DNA of 64,000 nucleotides, taken from assembly GCA_949752745.1 (NCBI GenBank), contig OX457031.1, forward strand, positions 25,682,081 through 25,746,080. The letters run 5' to 3'. Source of the stretch: Protula sp. h YS-2021. Lineage: Eukaryota; Annelida; Polychaeta; Sabellida; Serpulidae. A program made the translations under genes and the position numbers. The notes under the pieces were generated by a model. That model had not been told where the DNA came from, ran no database searches, and was given only the letters and a program-made list of their open reading frames with translations. The first letter of the stretch is position 1. The number at the start of each line of letters is the position of its first letter. Shown in pieces: positions 11,216-21,668 of the stretch.

Positions 11216-13424
11216 TGTAAAATCCATTAGTTCCATTGGGTCAAAAATGAAACCAGAATAGCCCCACCCGAAGTTACTTTCTGAGACAATTGCAGGTGCG
11301 CGATGCAATACACAGTAGCGATATTATAAGGTTCTTTCAGTTCTGGAATATAATATAAACATCAAGTTCAATATACACAATAATAAGTGCCGCCCGTTTT
11401 CCTCGCGTCGTTTTTACCGCCCCCCCCCACCCCAATACCCACACACTGCGTGGGTAGTCTGGTCATGCGCAAAATAAATCAACCGTGCGTCACACGTTGG
11501 AATGGAAATCATAAACCTCAATTTGTTAGTAACTGACTTGACAAATTTTGTTTAAATATATTTCTGAAAAAAGAAAAAAAAAAAACATCAAGTCGCAGGA
11601 GTGACAAACAAACAATTCATTTTGAAATTCCTAATCAAAGCAACAACCGGGCTGCAGTTGGCAGTAATTTAAATATTTGTCTTTCCTTAATCTTAAAGTA
11701 AGATCTTAATTCTGATTTTGTATTACTATTATAAAAGTTCTTTTAATTTTTTAATAATCTGATCTGTATTAGGGAGGGTCAAACTGCCCTTGACGCAGAG
11801 TTTGCCTTTAATTCACTGTTTGTCTTAAACGGAATTCCCGCTGTGACTGGAATTAGAAACGTAAGGCAAGATTAACGAGAACCTATTCCTCAAATGTGAA
11901 ATATTAAACACTTCTGCGAGAAATAATATTCTGAAAATCAATTTCTCCCTTTTAGTAGAATTTTAGAAATTTTTCAGTCTGATTTTGGTTTAGCATTTCC
12001 TTTGCAGACGAGCCAATGTTTCTTTTCAGACCCCGAAACCTCTCTAAGAAACGTTTCTGCCAGTTCGAAACTTTCTGAAAAAAAAGAACAAAGAATGGCT
12101 TTGCTACTTAAGCTGTGAATCGGCATTCCCCTTCCCCGACCCTCACCAAGAACTGCGTAACTGAAGCTGGAAATTTATGAGAACACTGGGTGTTTTAACA
12201 TTACCAGGTAAGACTTTGTTACCACACATCGTTTTTTTAAACCCATATATGCAGTTCATTATGCCCAGTGTTTTTTATGTATACATATAAAGCATATCTC
12301 GTTTATGCAATGCACAGGGTGGCTTGCGGAAGGCACAAAATTGTGCAAATGTTGCTGCAGCCTTCATGCGTTGCATTTCTTGATAAAAATCACGTTTTGT
12401 TTCGCGTTTTGATCATGAAAATGAAAAACAAGGCCGAAAACAAAAGCGAGATACACAACTTAAGATTAAGTATTTAATTTTGGTGGTCCTAGGGCAGTGT
12501 GGTCAGAGGAGCAGCAAAGATAAAATGACGGACCAGTAAAGAGAAAAAGGTGTGAAACATTACCCCTACACAACTTAATATAGTCCTTGCGAGTCTTCGA
12601 CTTGCGAAGTGTTAAAAACAAAGGTTGGGTGGAATTCGTGAATGCGAATAAGAAACGAGATGCGGACCGTGACGAGTTAAATCGCCCGCAGTGTGTCACT
12701 AGGTTATGGTAACAGAGCGTGAAAGTAACTACAATAACACTCGATGAGGGGCATTTACTTGTGGACAAACACATCAGTGTTTTGTTCTTCTTCTTTAGAG
12801 CATAGCATGTATTTGTTTCTGCATTCCACTGTTTGTAAAAGTGATGTAAGGCGGGGTATAGGCATCAACTGCACCACAGAGAGTGATAAGAAACAGCAAA
12901 AAATATATAAACAAAATACGTGACAGTTTGATGATGTGAGAAAGCTGTTACAACGAGAAGCCCATAAACAGATAATACTTACATATATGTGTAATAATTG
13001 TTAATGATATAACGGATAAATTATACAATTTTATATATCTTTGTATATTTTATACATATATATATATTTTATATCACAAAAGTGTTTGGAATGGAACACT
13101 TCATCAACACCACGGTAACAAATAGAAAGATTCGAGTAAGTAAATTCTTAAATCGTATCATAGAAGATAATATATTGATTCTTTAGCAGTTCTTTATGCA
13201 TGTATGGCACTTAAGGAGTAATCCTTCGAAGTATTTTCTCACTGATTATTGGTAAAAAATGTAAGTAAGCTTCAATCATGTAAAAGTTTATTAAGAATTT
13301 ATTAATTAGAATTTTTGAAATTTTGCTAATCTTAGGACGGAAACCATAACAAGCTTTAATAAATCGTTTTAAATGGTATTTACAGACGTGGAAACATAAA
13401 TATAACGATATCGAGACATTATGG
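11216..13424. other. Intergenic, no gene seen
   Basis: AT-rich, with a poly-C run near 11425 and a small TA-rich patch near 13040. No exon recognised on either strand. Confidence 0.45.
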
Positions 13425-13872
13425 CCCTTGACATTTGGGTCAGGTCATTTGGGCAAGGTACATTTCATCCAGAAGTGGAAAGTATGACATTTGGGTGGGA
13501 TTGATTTTAAATATTGTTTTTCTTAAAATGCTCTTTAATTGCTTCAATTAATGAAAAGGGACAATGATTTTTGAAAATTCATATTTTTATATCACTGATG
13601 TTTGACAAACCTAAAAGAGTACGAAGTAAGAACCTGTATTTAGCGAACTCTTAAAAAGGAATCCTTTCAATGTCATTACGCCATTGTCGCAGGTACCGAA
13701 GCAAAAATACATATGTTCCCTCCGTATAGCGCAATTTCCAAAAAAAGTCCCTTCGTTGTCATTTCGTGCCAGGGACTGTCGTACGTAACGGAGTAGTCAA
13801 AATGTCTGTGGCCCAAATGTCGCTGGCTCAATTGTCTGTGGCCCAAATGTCGCTGGTCCAAATGTCATGGAT
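13425..13872. repeat. Inverted GACATTTGGG / CCCAAATGTC arrays
   Basis: GACATTTGGGT and related words at 13430-13500 face CCCAAATGTCGCTGG repeats at 13797-13870; the latter form a short direct repeat with a ~33-bp unit. The ~300-bp spacer is AT-rich. This could be a fold-back element. Confidence 0.5.
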
Positions 13873-14089
13873 TCAAATATTATGCCTGAAGCATTCAAAC
13901 TTAACATTTGGAGATCGTGAGTTATGTCCCTTCTTAGTTTCCTAGTGGTTAAGTACCCAGAGCATATATCACAACTGCCTCCGCCCCCCCCCCCCGTTAC
14001 CCTCAAGACACTCAAAATATAAACAAATACGCTAAAATTCGGATAATTGCAGGCATTTGCAAGCCATTTCTGCGTATTGTTATTGTTTG

Positions 14090-14380
14090 TTCCAGCAGTA
14101 GTAAAGTTCAAAGCAGCAACATTTCTCACAGCAGCAGTTATAGTTCTCACAGCAGCAGCTGCATTTCTCACAGCAGCACCTGCAGTTGTCACAGCAGCAA
14201 CACTTCTCAGAGCAGCAGCAGTGCCCGTACCAGAGGCGGTGTTGGTAGGAGCATCATCCTCCACACAGCCAACAACTTCTACAAAGGCAGCAGCAGTTGC
14301 CATAGCAGCTGAATGCACTGAAGCTTCAGCAGTGTTCTCAGTGGTATTGCCTTGCTACAGTTGCTATAGCAGCAGAGTGT
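14090..14380. repeat. CAG/GCA-rich imperfect trinucleotide tract
   Basis: Many GCAGCA and CTCACAGCAGCA words just upstream of the GT61 start codon. It is open in the GT61 frame (Ala/Val/Thr-rich) but has no in-frame ATG, so probably 5' UTR or upstream DNA. Part of it is echoed at 16478-16590. Confidence 0.6.
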
Positions 14381-14412
14381 GCAGCAGTTTAACAGCTGTC
14401 CTCAGCCGTAAA

Positions 14413-16257
14413 ATGATGCTGTTGCAAAAGGTTTTAAACAACTGCATTGCATTTATACTGGGATGTATTCTTACAGGGATCATATTCATTGATACGCACA
14501 GCCCGCTATCATCATCGCCATATAAATCATCCACTGCCATGGCAAGCGCGCCTGTCCACGGAGGCTATGTTAGGCGCTTGGGTCGTCACAATACTTATAT
14601 AATGTACTGGACGGGGGATATCTTGCAGGATAAAATGATTCACTTTAGTAAGTTGCTTCTGAGGAAGACCTCCGAGAGAGTCAACGGCCCTCATCCATGC
14701 TTGTCGATGCCCTGTTTATTCGATATGTGTAGTCAAGGAAACGACACAAACAAAACATTGATCACCAAAGCTGATTTTACAATCATTCGTCGATATAAAG
14801 CTATTCCCTGGACAGAGTCTGTACTGAAAGGCAAGCTGATCGGCTCAAAGGAATGGCTAGAGGAAAGGTTTGACCACGTGATAAATAGTACCGCTTTCCG
14901 TGATCAGGTTCAAAGGACAAGCCATGGGATTGGTTCGGAAATATATGATTTTAAAACTACTGGGGGTAGTGGTTTAGTAACGTATATCCTGAGCTCACTG
15001 TCTTCTGAAAAGTCTGAAAGTGTCACACTTAAGCTTCCAGTACAAAAATACTATCACTGTTACAGACCAAAACGAGTCGAAAGAAGAGGCGGTTGGCCTC
15101 TCATGGCGGGAGCTATGCTGTCATCGCTCTGCCACGCAAACTGCTCAGATAACATTAGCTCTCTCCTTGAACCCGTTCAGATACCCGACTATGCCTTACA
15201 TACCGACTATACAAAGTCGGAGTATGGAAGCAATTGCAGAAACATTCAGCTCTACCCTGTATCAAGTTATTCGACAACAAGAAATTCTTATATATTGCAT
15301 GGTGATCTTACAGGGGATATCTTGACAGCCATGGATATTATAATGATAGGCGGATTGATTTTCCCCAGGGGATATGTCCTCACCAATAATCAACAGAGCG
15401 TTTATCCATTCCGCTGTATGAAACAAGACAATCTTACCAGCTTCAACGTAAGCTACTGTGGATTCCAATGGAACGCATCACATTCAGAAGTATTCATCGT
15501 GACTGAAGACCCTATGGGTAACTACTACCACTTTTCTATAGAACAGCTGACGAGGCTGGCGAGTTTTGTGCTATTTTTACAACAACGTCCCCATATAGCC
15601 ATACATGTGGACCCTATGGAATTGCGGAGGATGGACTTTTGGCTGAAGGTTTATGGTTTACAGAATCCTGTTGTTTCTGGACACGTCAAAGCAAAAACAA
15701 TATATATGCCACATGGAGGAGGCTGCCACAACCCACACTTGGCACATGTGCAAATGGCTGCCTCTTATTACCACAGGTACATTTCAGGCACTCTCTATGG
15801 CACAGGCCAACCCGGGGTTAGTATGAAGCCAGTGATTGTTCTACTTAAACGTCAAAAGCGACGCATAGTTAATCACAGTGAACTTTTAGTGCTTCTAGAA
15901 GCCTTCTCCAGGGACACCGAGTATGAAGTGATCGTTTTTGACGACATGAAATTACCATCTATAGAAGATACGATGAAACTGTTCTACAGAGCTCATCTTA
16001 TAGTCGGAGGGCATGGGGCGGGACTATCTAACATGATATTTGCTCGTCCAGGCACTACAGTTGTTGAAGTTCATTGTACCGGCAATAAGAACTTGCGCAT
16101 GTCGTTAAAACTGCTCGCGCTAAAACTTGGCATGCGTTATTACGGTACAGTAACGACGCGTTCTCAAGCCCTTTCTTTTCGGTGCAATGACGAAGGTGTT
16201 ATGGTTGATATTGACGAAATGAGGTCTGTTTTGAGTTACATATTTCAATACTTATAA
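14413..16257 (+). CDS. Glycosyltransferase family 61 protein, intronless, 614 aa
   Basis: Probable secretory-pathway glycosyltransferase of the GT61/DUF563 group (relatives: EOGT, POMGNT2, plant xylosyltransferases). The start is the first in-frame ATG; the frame upstream is open but has no ATG and is a CAG-rich repeat. Residues about 12-28 form a type II signal anchor. A Cys-rich luminal region follows with several N-x-S/T sequons. The GT61 catalytic region has EDPMGNYYHF (365-374), a MPHGGGCHNPH segment, and the hallmark VGGHGAGLSNMIFA (531-544) followed by PGTTVVEVHC. The coding region has no intron, unlike the other genes here, which suggests a retrocopy origin or a family of single-exon copies. 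A polyadenylation signal AATAAA lies at 16288. Acceptor and donor sugars cannot be told from sequence. Confidence 0.85.
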   Translation: MMLLQKVLNNCIAFILGCILTGIIFIDTHSPLSSSPYKSSTAMASAPVHGGYVRRLGRHNTYIMYWTGDILQDKMIHFSKLLLRKTSERVNGPHPCLSMPCLFDMCSQGNDTNKTLITKADFTIIRRYKAIPWTESVLKGKLIGSKEWLEERFDHVINSTAFRDQVQRTSHGIGSEIYDFKTTGGSGLVTYILSSLSSEKSESVTLKLPVQKYYHCYRPKRVERRGGWPLMAGAMLSSLCHANCSDNISSLLEPVQIPDYALHTDYTKSEYGSNCRNIQLYPVSSYSTTRNSYILHGDLTGDILTAMDIIMIGGLIFPRGYVLTNNQQSVYPFRCMKQDNLTSFNVSYCGFQWNASHSEVFIVTEDPMGNYYHFSIEQLTRLASFVLFLQQRPHIAIHVDPMELRRMDFWLKVYGLQNPVVSGHVKAKTIYMPHGGGCHNPHLAHVQMAASYYHRYISGTLYGTGQPGVSMKPVIVLLKRQKRRIVNHSELLVLLEAFSRDTEYEVIVFDDMKLPSIEDTMKLFYRAHLIVGGHGAGLSNMIFARPGTTVVEVHCTGNKNLRMSLKLLALKLGMRYYGTVTTRSQALSFRCNDEGVMVDIDEMRSVLSYIFQYL

Positions 16258-16287
16258 ATGGTTATGTAGGTCCTTTTATTTTTCTTA

Positions 16288-16293
16288 AATAAA
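16288..16293 (+). terminator. Polyadenylation signal of the GT61 gene
   Basis: AATAAA 31 bp after the stop codon, in the expected position. Confidence 0.5.
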
Positions 16294-16477
16294 CAAATTA
16301 AAAATGGATTTCTAAGCATTGTTTTATTTTCCTTTGAGATATTAAAATGGAAAAATGAAGTGTGGAAAATGTGAAAAAATGTCATTGCATCCTGTTTTCT
16401 AAAGATAGTTTTTTTTCGGTAAAGTCGTTTTTGGTGATATGGAGTGAAATGGAAAAAATATATGCTAAACATGGGAT

Positions 16478-16590
16478 AATCGTAGGCATGAACATAGCAT
16501 TTGCAAGCAATTTGTTCTTAATCTTATTGCTTGTTCCAGCAGCCGTAAACTTCACAGCTGCAATGGTTCTCACAAAAGCAGCTGCAGTTT
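16478..16590. repeat. Partial copy of the GT61 upstream CAG-rich region
   Basis: From GGATAATCGTAGGCAT through GCATTTGCAAGC, TTATTGCTTGTTCCAGCAG and CTCACAAAAGCAGC, it follows 14041-14160 word for word with small changes. It is a duplicated upstream segment now lying downstream of the gene. Confidence 0.65.
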
Positions 16591-16624
16591 TTATGCCTTT
16601 TCTGAAAATTTAGGTTCAGCGTTT

Positions 16625-16850
16625 CAAAGTCCAGTAAACGTTTCCACATTGAAACAAAGTTGAATCAACATTGTGTTTTTGGTTGATTATGGAAATCGAA
16701 ACAACGTCTCTCCCCCGACGTTATATGGATCTCGATTATCCAACGTCTGATCAACGTTGCGTAAAGGTTGGAAATGGAAGTTAAAAAAAAAACACATATC
16801 TCCAGACGTTGTATAGACGACGAAAAAAAGTGAATTTGTATAGACGAAGG
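16625..16850. repeat. ACGTTG-rich dispersed repeat
   Basis: Starts CCAGTAAACGTTTCCACATTG and carries CAACGTT, GACGTT and TAGACGA words, as in the other copies of this family. Confidence 0.55.
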
Positions 16851-16859
16851 GAAAATCTT

Positions 16860-17425
16860 ATTCGAAATTGTCGGTAATACAGCGATGGCCATCGTGTAGT
16901 CACCCCTCCATCACAGTACCCCACCCTTGGGTCATTCGGTCACGTAGGATGGACATGAAGCCCATTCCCATGAATATTTTTTCAAAAGTAGGCGGCTAAA
17001 AAGCCTTGCGCGCTCTTGAAATTCTCATTTTAGACTTTCAAAGTGGCCTGTCATTGTTACCATGTCCAGTGAGCGATAACACAAGGAGGTTGTTTTTGGT
17101 GGGTTGTGACGTGGGGGAGGGGATACAAACCCTGTTGAGAGGAATCCTTTTCACCTGTACAGTTTAGGAGACAAGTAAAGGTATTTCGGTGACTGCTCTG
17201 GCAAGTGTTTCTTTCTTTATTTCTTTCTTTCAATTATTTTCTACGCAATAGAGACTTTTAAATATTATATATGACTATAACATACACAAAATAAATGCAA
17301 AAACGCAACTTTGAAACCTGCAAAATGTGTTATATGAAGAATAATTAAGCCTCAATATTATTACACATTTAAGCAGCTGAAATGTTAAGCTTGTTTCTGA
17401 AAACAAAAGCGACAATGTCACGCTT
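16860..17425. other. Intergenic, no gene seen
   Basis: Non-coding, with a short TTTCTTTC microsatellite near 17210. No exon recognised. Confidence 0.4.
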
Positions 17426-17429
17426 AATT

Positions 17430-18163
17430 AAACATACGCTTTTAATATCGAGTGTGTCCCCCACGAGCGTCCGTTATGCAAGGTTATCATCAGATCCTGC
17501 ATTTTGTGCAGTGGAATGCGATTCTACTACTCCACAAGAGCTTGCAGCAATGTCTCAGGTGGGATATTGCGCTGGCGTATGAATTTAAGCATCCCACCCG
17601 TGTTTTATTGGGGGAAAGATACGGCGAAAAAAGCGGGCCAGGGCAAGAGCCGGACGTTTTGCGCTTAAAGCGCTCGTAGCGCTCGTAGCCCTCGCGGAAT
17701 GAGAGTGCCCATGGTCCTGCTTTAGAACCAGAGCATATTGATTTTGACGCTCAAAAGGGATAGCCGATAGTTCCAAAATTTGTTCTCGACACGGCTTAGC
17801 GTTGAGAATGCCGTCGACAAAACGGAGTTCAGTGCGACGAGCGAACGATAAGCCACACTGCCCATACCGTGACACTGCCTGTACTGTCACACTGCCCATA
17901 CTATCACACTGCCCATACTGTCACACTGCCCATAGTGTCACACTGTCCATACCGTCACACTGCGATTGCCCCACCAAATGCGGGCTGTTCCGTTGGCGTA
18001 GTTCAAGAAGAAAAACGCGATTCATCAGGACTTGATTCCAGTGTCCAGTGGAGATGTGCATTGATTTGTGCACTCCAAAGGCTCTAGCGACCACTGAAGC
18101 CGAATTTCCATTTTCTAGTATCCCGATCGCGCGTTCGCGCTGAATCACGGTCAGTCTCAGCAT
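17430..18163 (-). pseudogene. Tc1/mariner transposase remnant
   Basis: The minus strand starts LTVIQRERAIGILENGNSAS followed by VVARAFGVHKS, the Tc1 helix-turn-helix. After a broken middle come RRTELRFVDGILNAKPCREQ, IPFERQ, DHGHSHSARAT (decayed version of the DNARPHTAR catalytic block), FPPIKHGWDA (decayed SPIEHLWD with the last acidic residue lost) and a tail with stops. The linker and first catalytic Asp region are replaced by a short minisatellite. Confidence 0.75.
17862..17965. repeat. 18-bp minisatellite inside the Tc1 remnant
   Basis: CACACTGCCCATACTGT-type units (about 18 bp) repeated five or six times. It lies where the transposase linker should be. Confidence 0.7.
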
Positions 18164-18169
18164 TACTCG

Positions 18170-19385
18170 GGCTTACCAGATCAGTGTGGAACTTCGTACA
18201 GCGCGCCGACTATGATTTCCGAATTTTAAGTTCAATTTTTACTTCAGCATGCAATAGAGTTTCATGAGGCGATGGGGGTACTTACCTTCCGCGGTCTTTA
18301 ATTTCCGGTAACCAAGTATTAGTCAGAAAAGTTTAACAGATTTAATTTCACACCTTGATTGGGAGCATATTCATATATATAGAAAGTGATAGGAATCCGA
18401 CTACGTGAAAAAAAATAAAATAATATACGTTATGCGCGTTGCGTTTCAAATTTGCCGAAACATGAACTTACAGTGACATTGTTTTCCATGCTTACGTCAT
18501 GAAAAGTACACCTGCGTTTATGCTAACAAACAGTCATTATGTAGTTAACAGATGTACGATGTAAACGGTCTCTGCAGAGCATGTCCTTAATTCAACTTAA
18601 TTCTTGGAAACATAAGGCCAGGGTCGCTAAAAATACACTATTGGTGCCCTTAGGCTTAAGGCAAGGGCAACAGTAGACTCCCCTGTAAAGTTCTGTTTGC
18701 TTACCTTTTTCATGGCTACTCACTGGGGAAATATTACTTTTAAAACAAATGAAAAGAGACCAAGTAACTTACAAATTGATTCGATTGATGATCGAGTTCT
18801 GCAAATGTATTTAAGTTAATACATATTTGTTGTAGAGTTTTAAAGCATTGTATTTTAAGAGGAATTTAAGGGCGTGTTTCAGGATATTCAGCGCTCTTTT
18901 TTTTCACGGGATAATTAGGGTAAAAGTGACTTGCGCATGTTGTTTCTAAGCACATGCTTGCTCGGCACTTCCTCCTGGCAATAAAGCCTGGACCACTAGA
19001 TTTGGTTACATGTCAGCCCTTGAAAGCATAATTTTTTAGAAGCACGTTGACGTCAGAACCGGGACTGAAAATAAAAACACGGATTTGGAAGTCCAAGCAA
19101 CGGAAAACGTAGAGTTACATCGATTTTGTTGTGACAGTTAATGAGCTTGTATTGGAATTGAGTAAGTATTTTTTCACATGTTGAAATAAATAAATAAATA
19201 AGAAATAAATAAACAATTATATTTAACTACTCAGAATGTTGCCCAAGACGTCCATGATCACGTGGAAAGCAGTTATAGATTTTAAATCAGAGTAATGTGT
19301 ATCAATGAAACGTCAATTTCAAGCACAGCGGTATTTGTATTGTATTTACAAAACTGAAACACAGAATGCTTATCTGATACTAATA
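18170..19385. other. Intergenic, no gene seen
   Basis: AT-rich with a TAAATAAA microsatellite near 19185. No coding sequence recognised. Confidence 0.4.
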
Positions 19386-19707
19386 CAGTGGAACCTCTGA
19401 AATCGGACCACCCTTGGTACCGGATAAAATGTGCCCTATTTCAGAGGTGGTCCCATTTGGGAGACTTGGTCCTACTTGGGTAAAATTTTGCGGGTTGACC
19501 GCAGATTCATCTTTGAGACTAATGTCTTTTCTTTTCTTGAAAAAGTGTTAACATTTTTTTCTTATTTAAATTACCTTTTTGTGCTTAAATTGACATTTAA
19601 TTGTCATTATGATTTCGGTGGCATTCGGGTCGGCTTAAATACTGAAAGAATAGGCACCACATAAAGTGGTCCCAAGAGGGAGGTGGTCCGATGCCGAGGT
19701 TCCACTG
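19386..19707. mobile_element. Tigger/pogo-type MITE
   Basis: 322 bp with inverted ends CAGTGGAACCTC ... GAGGTTCCACTG; the match extends inward to ATCGGACCACC. It is flanked by TA on both sides. Older pieces of similar elements lie near 24000 and 25775-25855. Confidence 0.8.
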
Positions 19708-19709
19708 TA

Positions 19710-21352
19710 TATAACTAAATGTACAAAGCTCTCAACTACACCCCAACTTCTCATCCACACACCTAACCAGTCTAAAAATTATACAAAGACACGAAATGGT
19801 TGCAGGTGTTTGAAACGTACATGTTCTGAGTTGCTTTTTTCTTAATTTGCGTAGTGATTTCATGAAAGATACCCAGGACTTGTCAAGAAGCCATTTATAT
19901 GTCAAGTTTCCAACGGCGTAGCCTAGGCAGTATAATTGTGCAAAAATCTTTCACGAAAATATCTTTTACTCGAAAATATTTAATTCTTTGACAAACCCCT
20001 TTTTATGTCATCCAAATCAATACTATTGCGCGTTGTTTTTATTATACTGAAAATGAATTACAGAATATGCTTTGACAAGCATTTATTTACATGCCCCGTA
20101 ATTATTTTTTTTTCGCCTTCCCAAATTAAGAAGTCTATTTCAAAAGCTATGATATCCAACAATCAAACTCGTGATACAGCGCATGTTCACAGATGTTCTC
20201 AAAAGACAGACTTTACTTCTAATTATACTGCGCGAAACAATTATGGCAAAGTACAAGAGCGCGAATAAATTTTAACTATAATGTGTAAAATACAAATGTT
20301 GCGTGACGATAGTAATTGTCGCGAAGCCATTTCAATGAATGGCTTTATAAGTGGTGATCACGCATTTAGTTACAATCCAGTAAATCCTTGTATTTATTGC
20401 ATTACCAATTTAACATCAAAAGCAAATAAAGAAAAAAAAAAGTAGTAGGGGGTGAAGATATTCTAGGGTATTTTCACCGAAGGGGGGGGGGGGGGTGAAG
20501 ATATCCTAAAGCGGGTTGAGTTTTGAAAAAAGGCATTACTCTGGTTAATCCTGGACCCTGCTTTATATTAAGCACTTTCTAATCATACATAAATGAGAAG
20601 TCTTCACGTAGCCTAAATATGGCATGTCTTCGAAATCAACAATGTTTGAGCAATCAAAATTTTGAAAACCATTGAGCAAGACAGTGTTTTAATGAGTAAT
20701 TAGAAAATTAGAACTTAATTAAACCGTATACGTAAGACTGCACAGTTACTCGAAAAAATGAGCAATGTTTTTTTATCAAAGTTTTAAAAAAATGAGGCAT
20801 TTTGTTGCGCATTGTTCTGCCTTGTAGAGTTTGTTAACTATTTTGCAAGAAGTTCACTTTTCATATTTTGCGTCTGAGAAGACTTCTTAACTGAGAAGTA
20901 AAATCTTTTTGCAAAATATGTTTTGAAGTAAAATTTATTTATAATAAAAACAAGGTAAATGTTGAAAAGAATTATGAATTAGATTAAATTATATTCTCAT
21001 TTCAAACATGAAACAATTTGAGTCAGTTACGCAAGCTTGCATATAAACTGTTTTTTTTATCAATTGAAAGGCAGTAAACCAATTTAAATGTACAAAGTGT
21101 TCGCGTCGTATTTTTACAGCTAAACTGTCTAATTCAAGCTTAATAGTTATCTATCTAACATGTGTGCAAGGATTCAAGGAATTTGAACTAATTGCTCGTA
21201 AAGACACTAAGAAATTTTGTTTATTTTTGACTTTACAAGCAAGACTTTTTAATTTTGCACATGGTATACACAAGAAGTGAAAATGGGAACTAAAAATTGC
21301 AAGTTTACAGGGAACGCTGATGTATATGGTGATTGTTTTAGCAACACTTCAC
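19710..21352. other. Upstream of the channel gene, no gene seen
   Basis: AT-rich, with a 12-base G run at about 20483. An AG (TTTACAG) at 21308 could end a 5' UTR intron before exon 1. No clear promoter assigned. Confidence 0.4.
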
Positions 21353-21488
21353 ATGGGCAAGTTTTACAAAGTGCGTACGAGTAGTGAGGAAAACAACGAC
21401 GCCAGTAGCGCGAAATATTCGCAAGTATGGCATGGCTTTTGGTCCTTCGCATCCACACATGGCTTTCCTTTCGTCTTGTCTTCCGCTG
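21353..21488 (+). CDS. Channel exon 1: start and HG motif
   Basis: The chosen ATG (21353, CACATGG context) gives MGKFYKVRTSSEENN and then FWSFASTHGFPFV, the cytosolic His-Gly gating motif of DEG/ENaC proteins. An upstream in-frame ATG at 21320 would add 11 hydrophobic residues and is less likely. Donor GCTG|GTAGGC, phase 1. Confidence 0.75.
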
Positions 21489-21629
21489 GTAGGCAAAATT
21501 TAAAGATAATCTTTAATAATTAAGTTTTGAAATAAAATAATCTAGAATAGAGAGTGTGTAATAAATAAATAATAATTACATAATACTGATAATAACAATA
21601 GTAATAGTATTAATAAAAATAACAATACA

Positions 21630-21668
<39 letters not shown>

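Noticed and set aside
14047..14412. N-terminal extension of the GT61 protein by 122 residues
   Set aside because: The frame is open but starts at TTG, has no ATG, and is a CAG-rich repeat giving Ala/Val/Thr runs. The ATG at 14413 is followed at once by a signal anchor, as expected for a type II enzyme.
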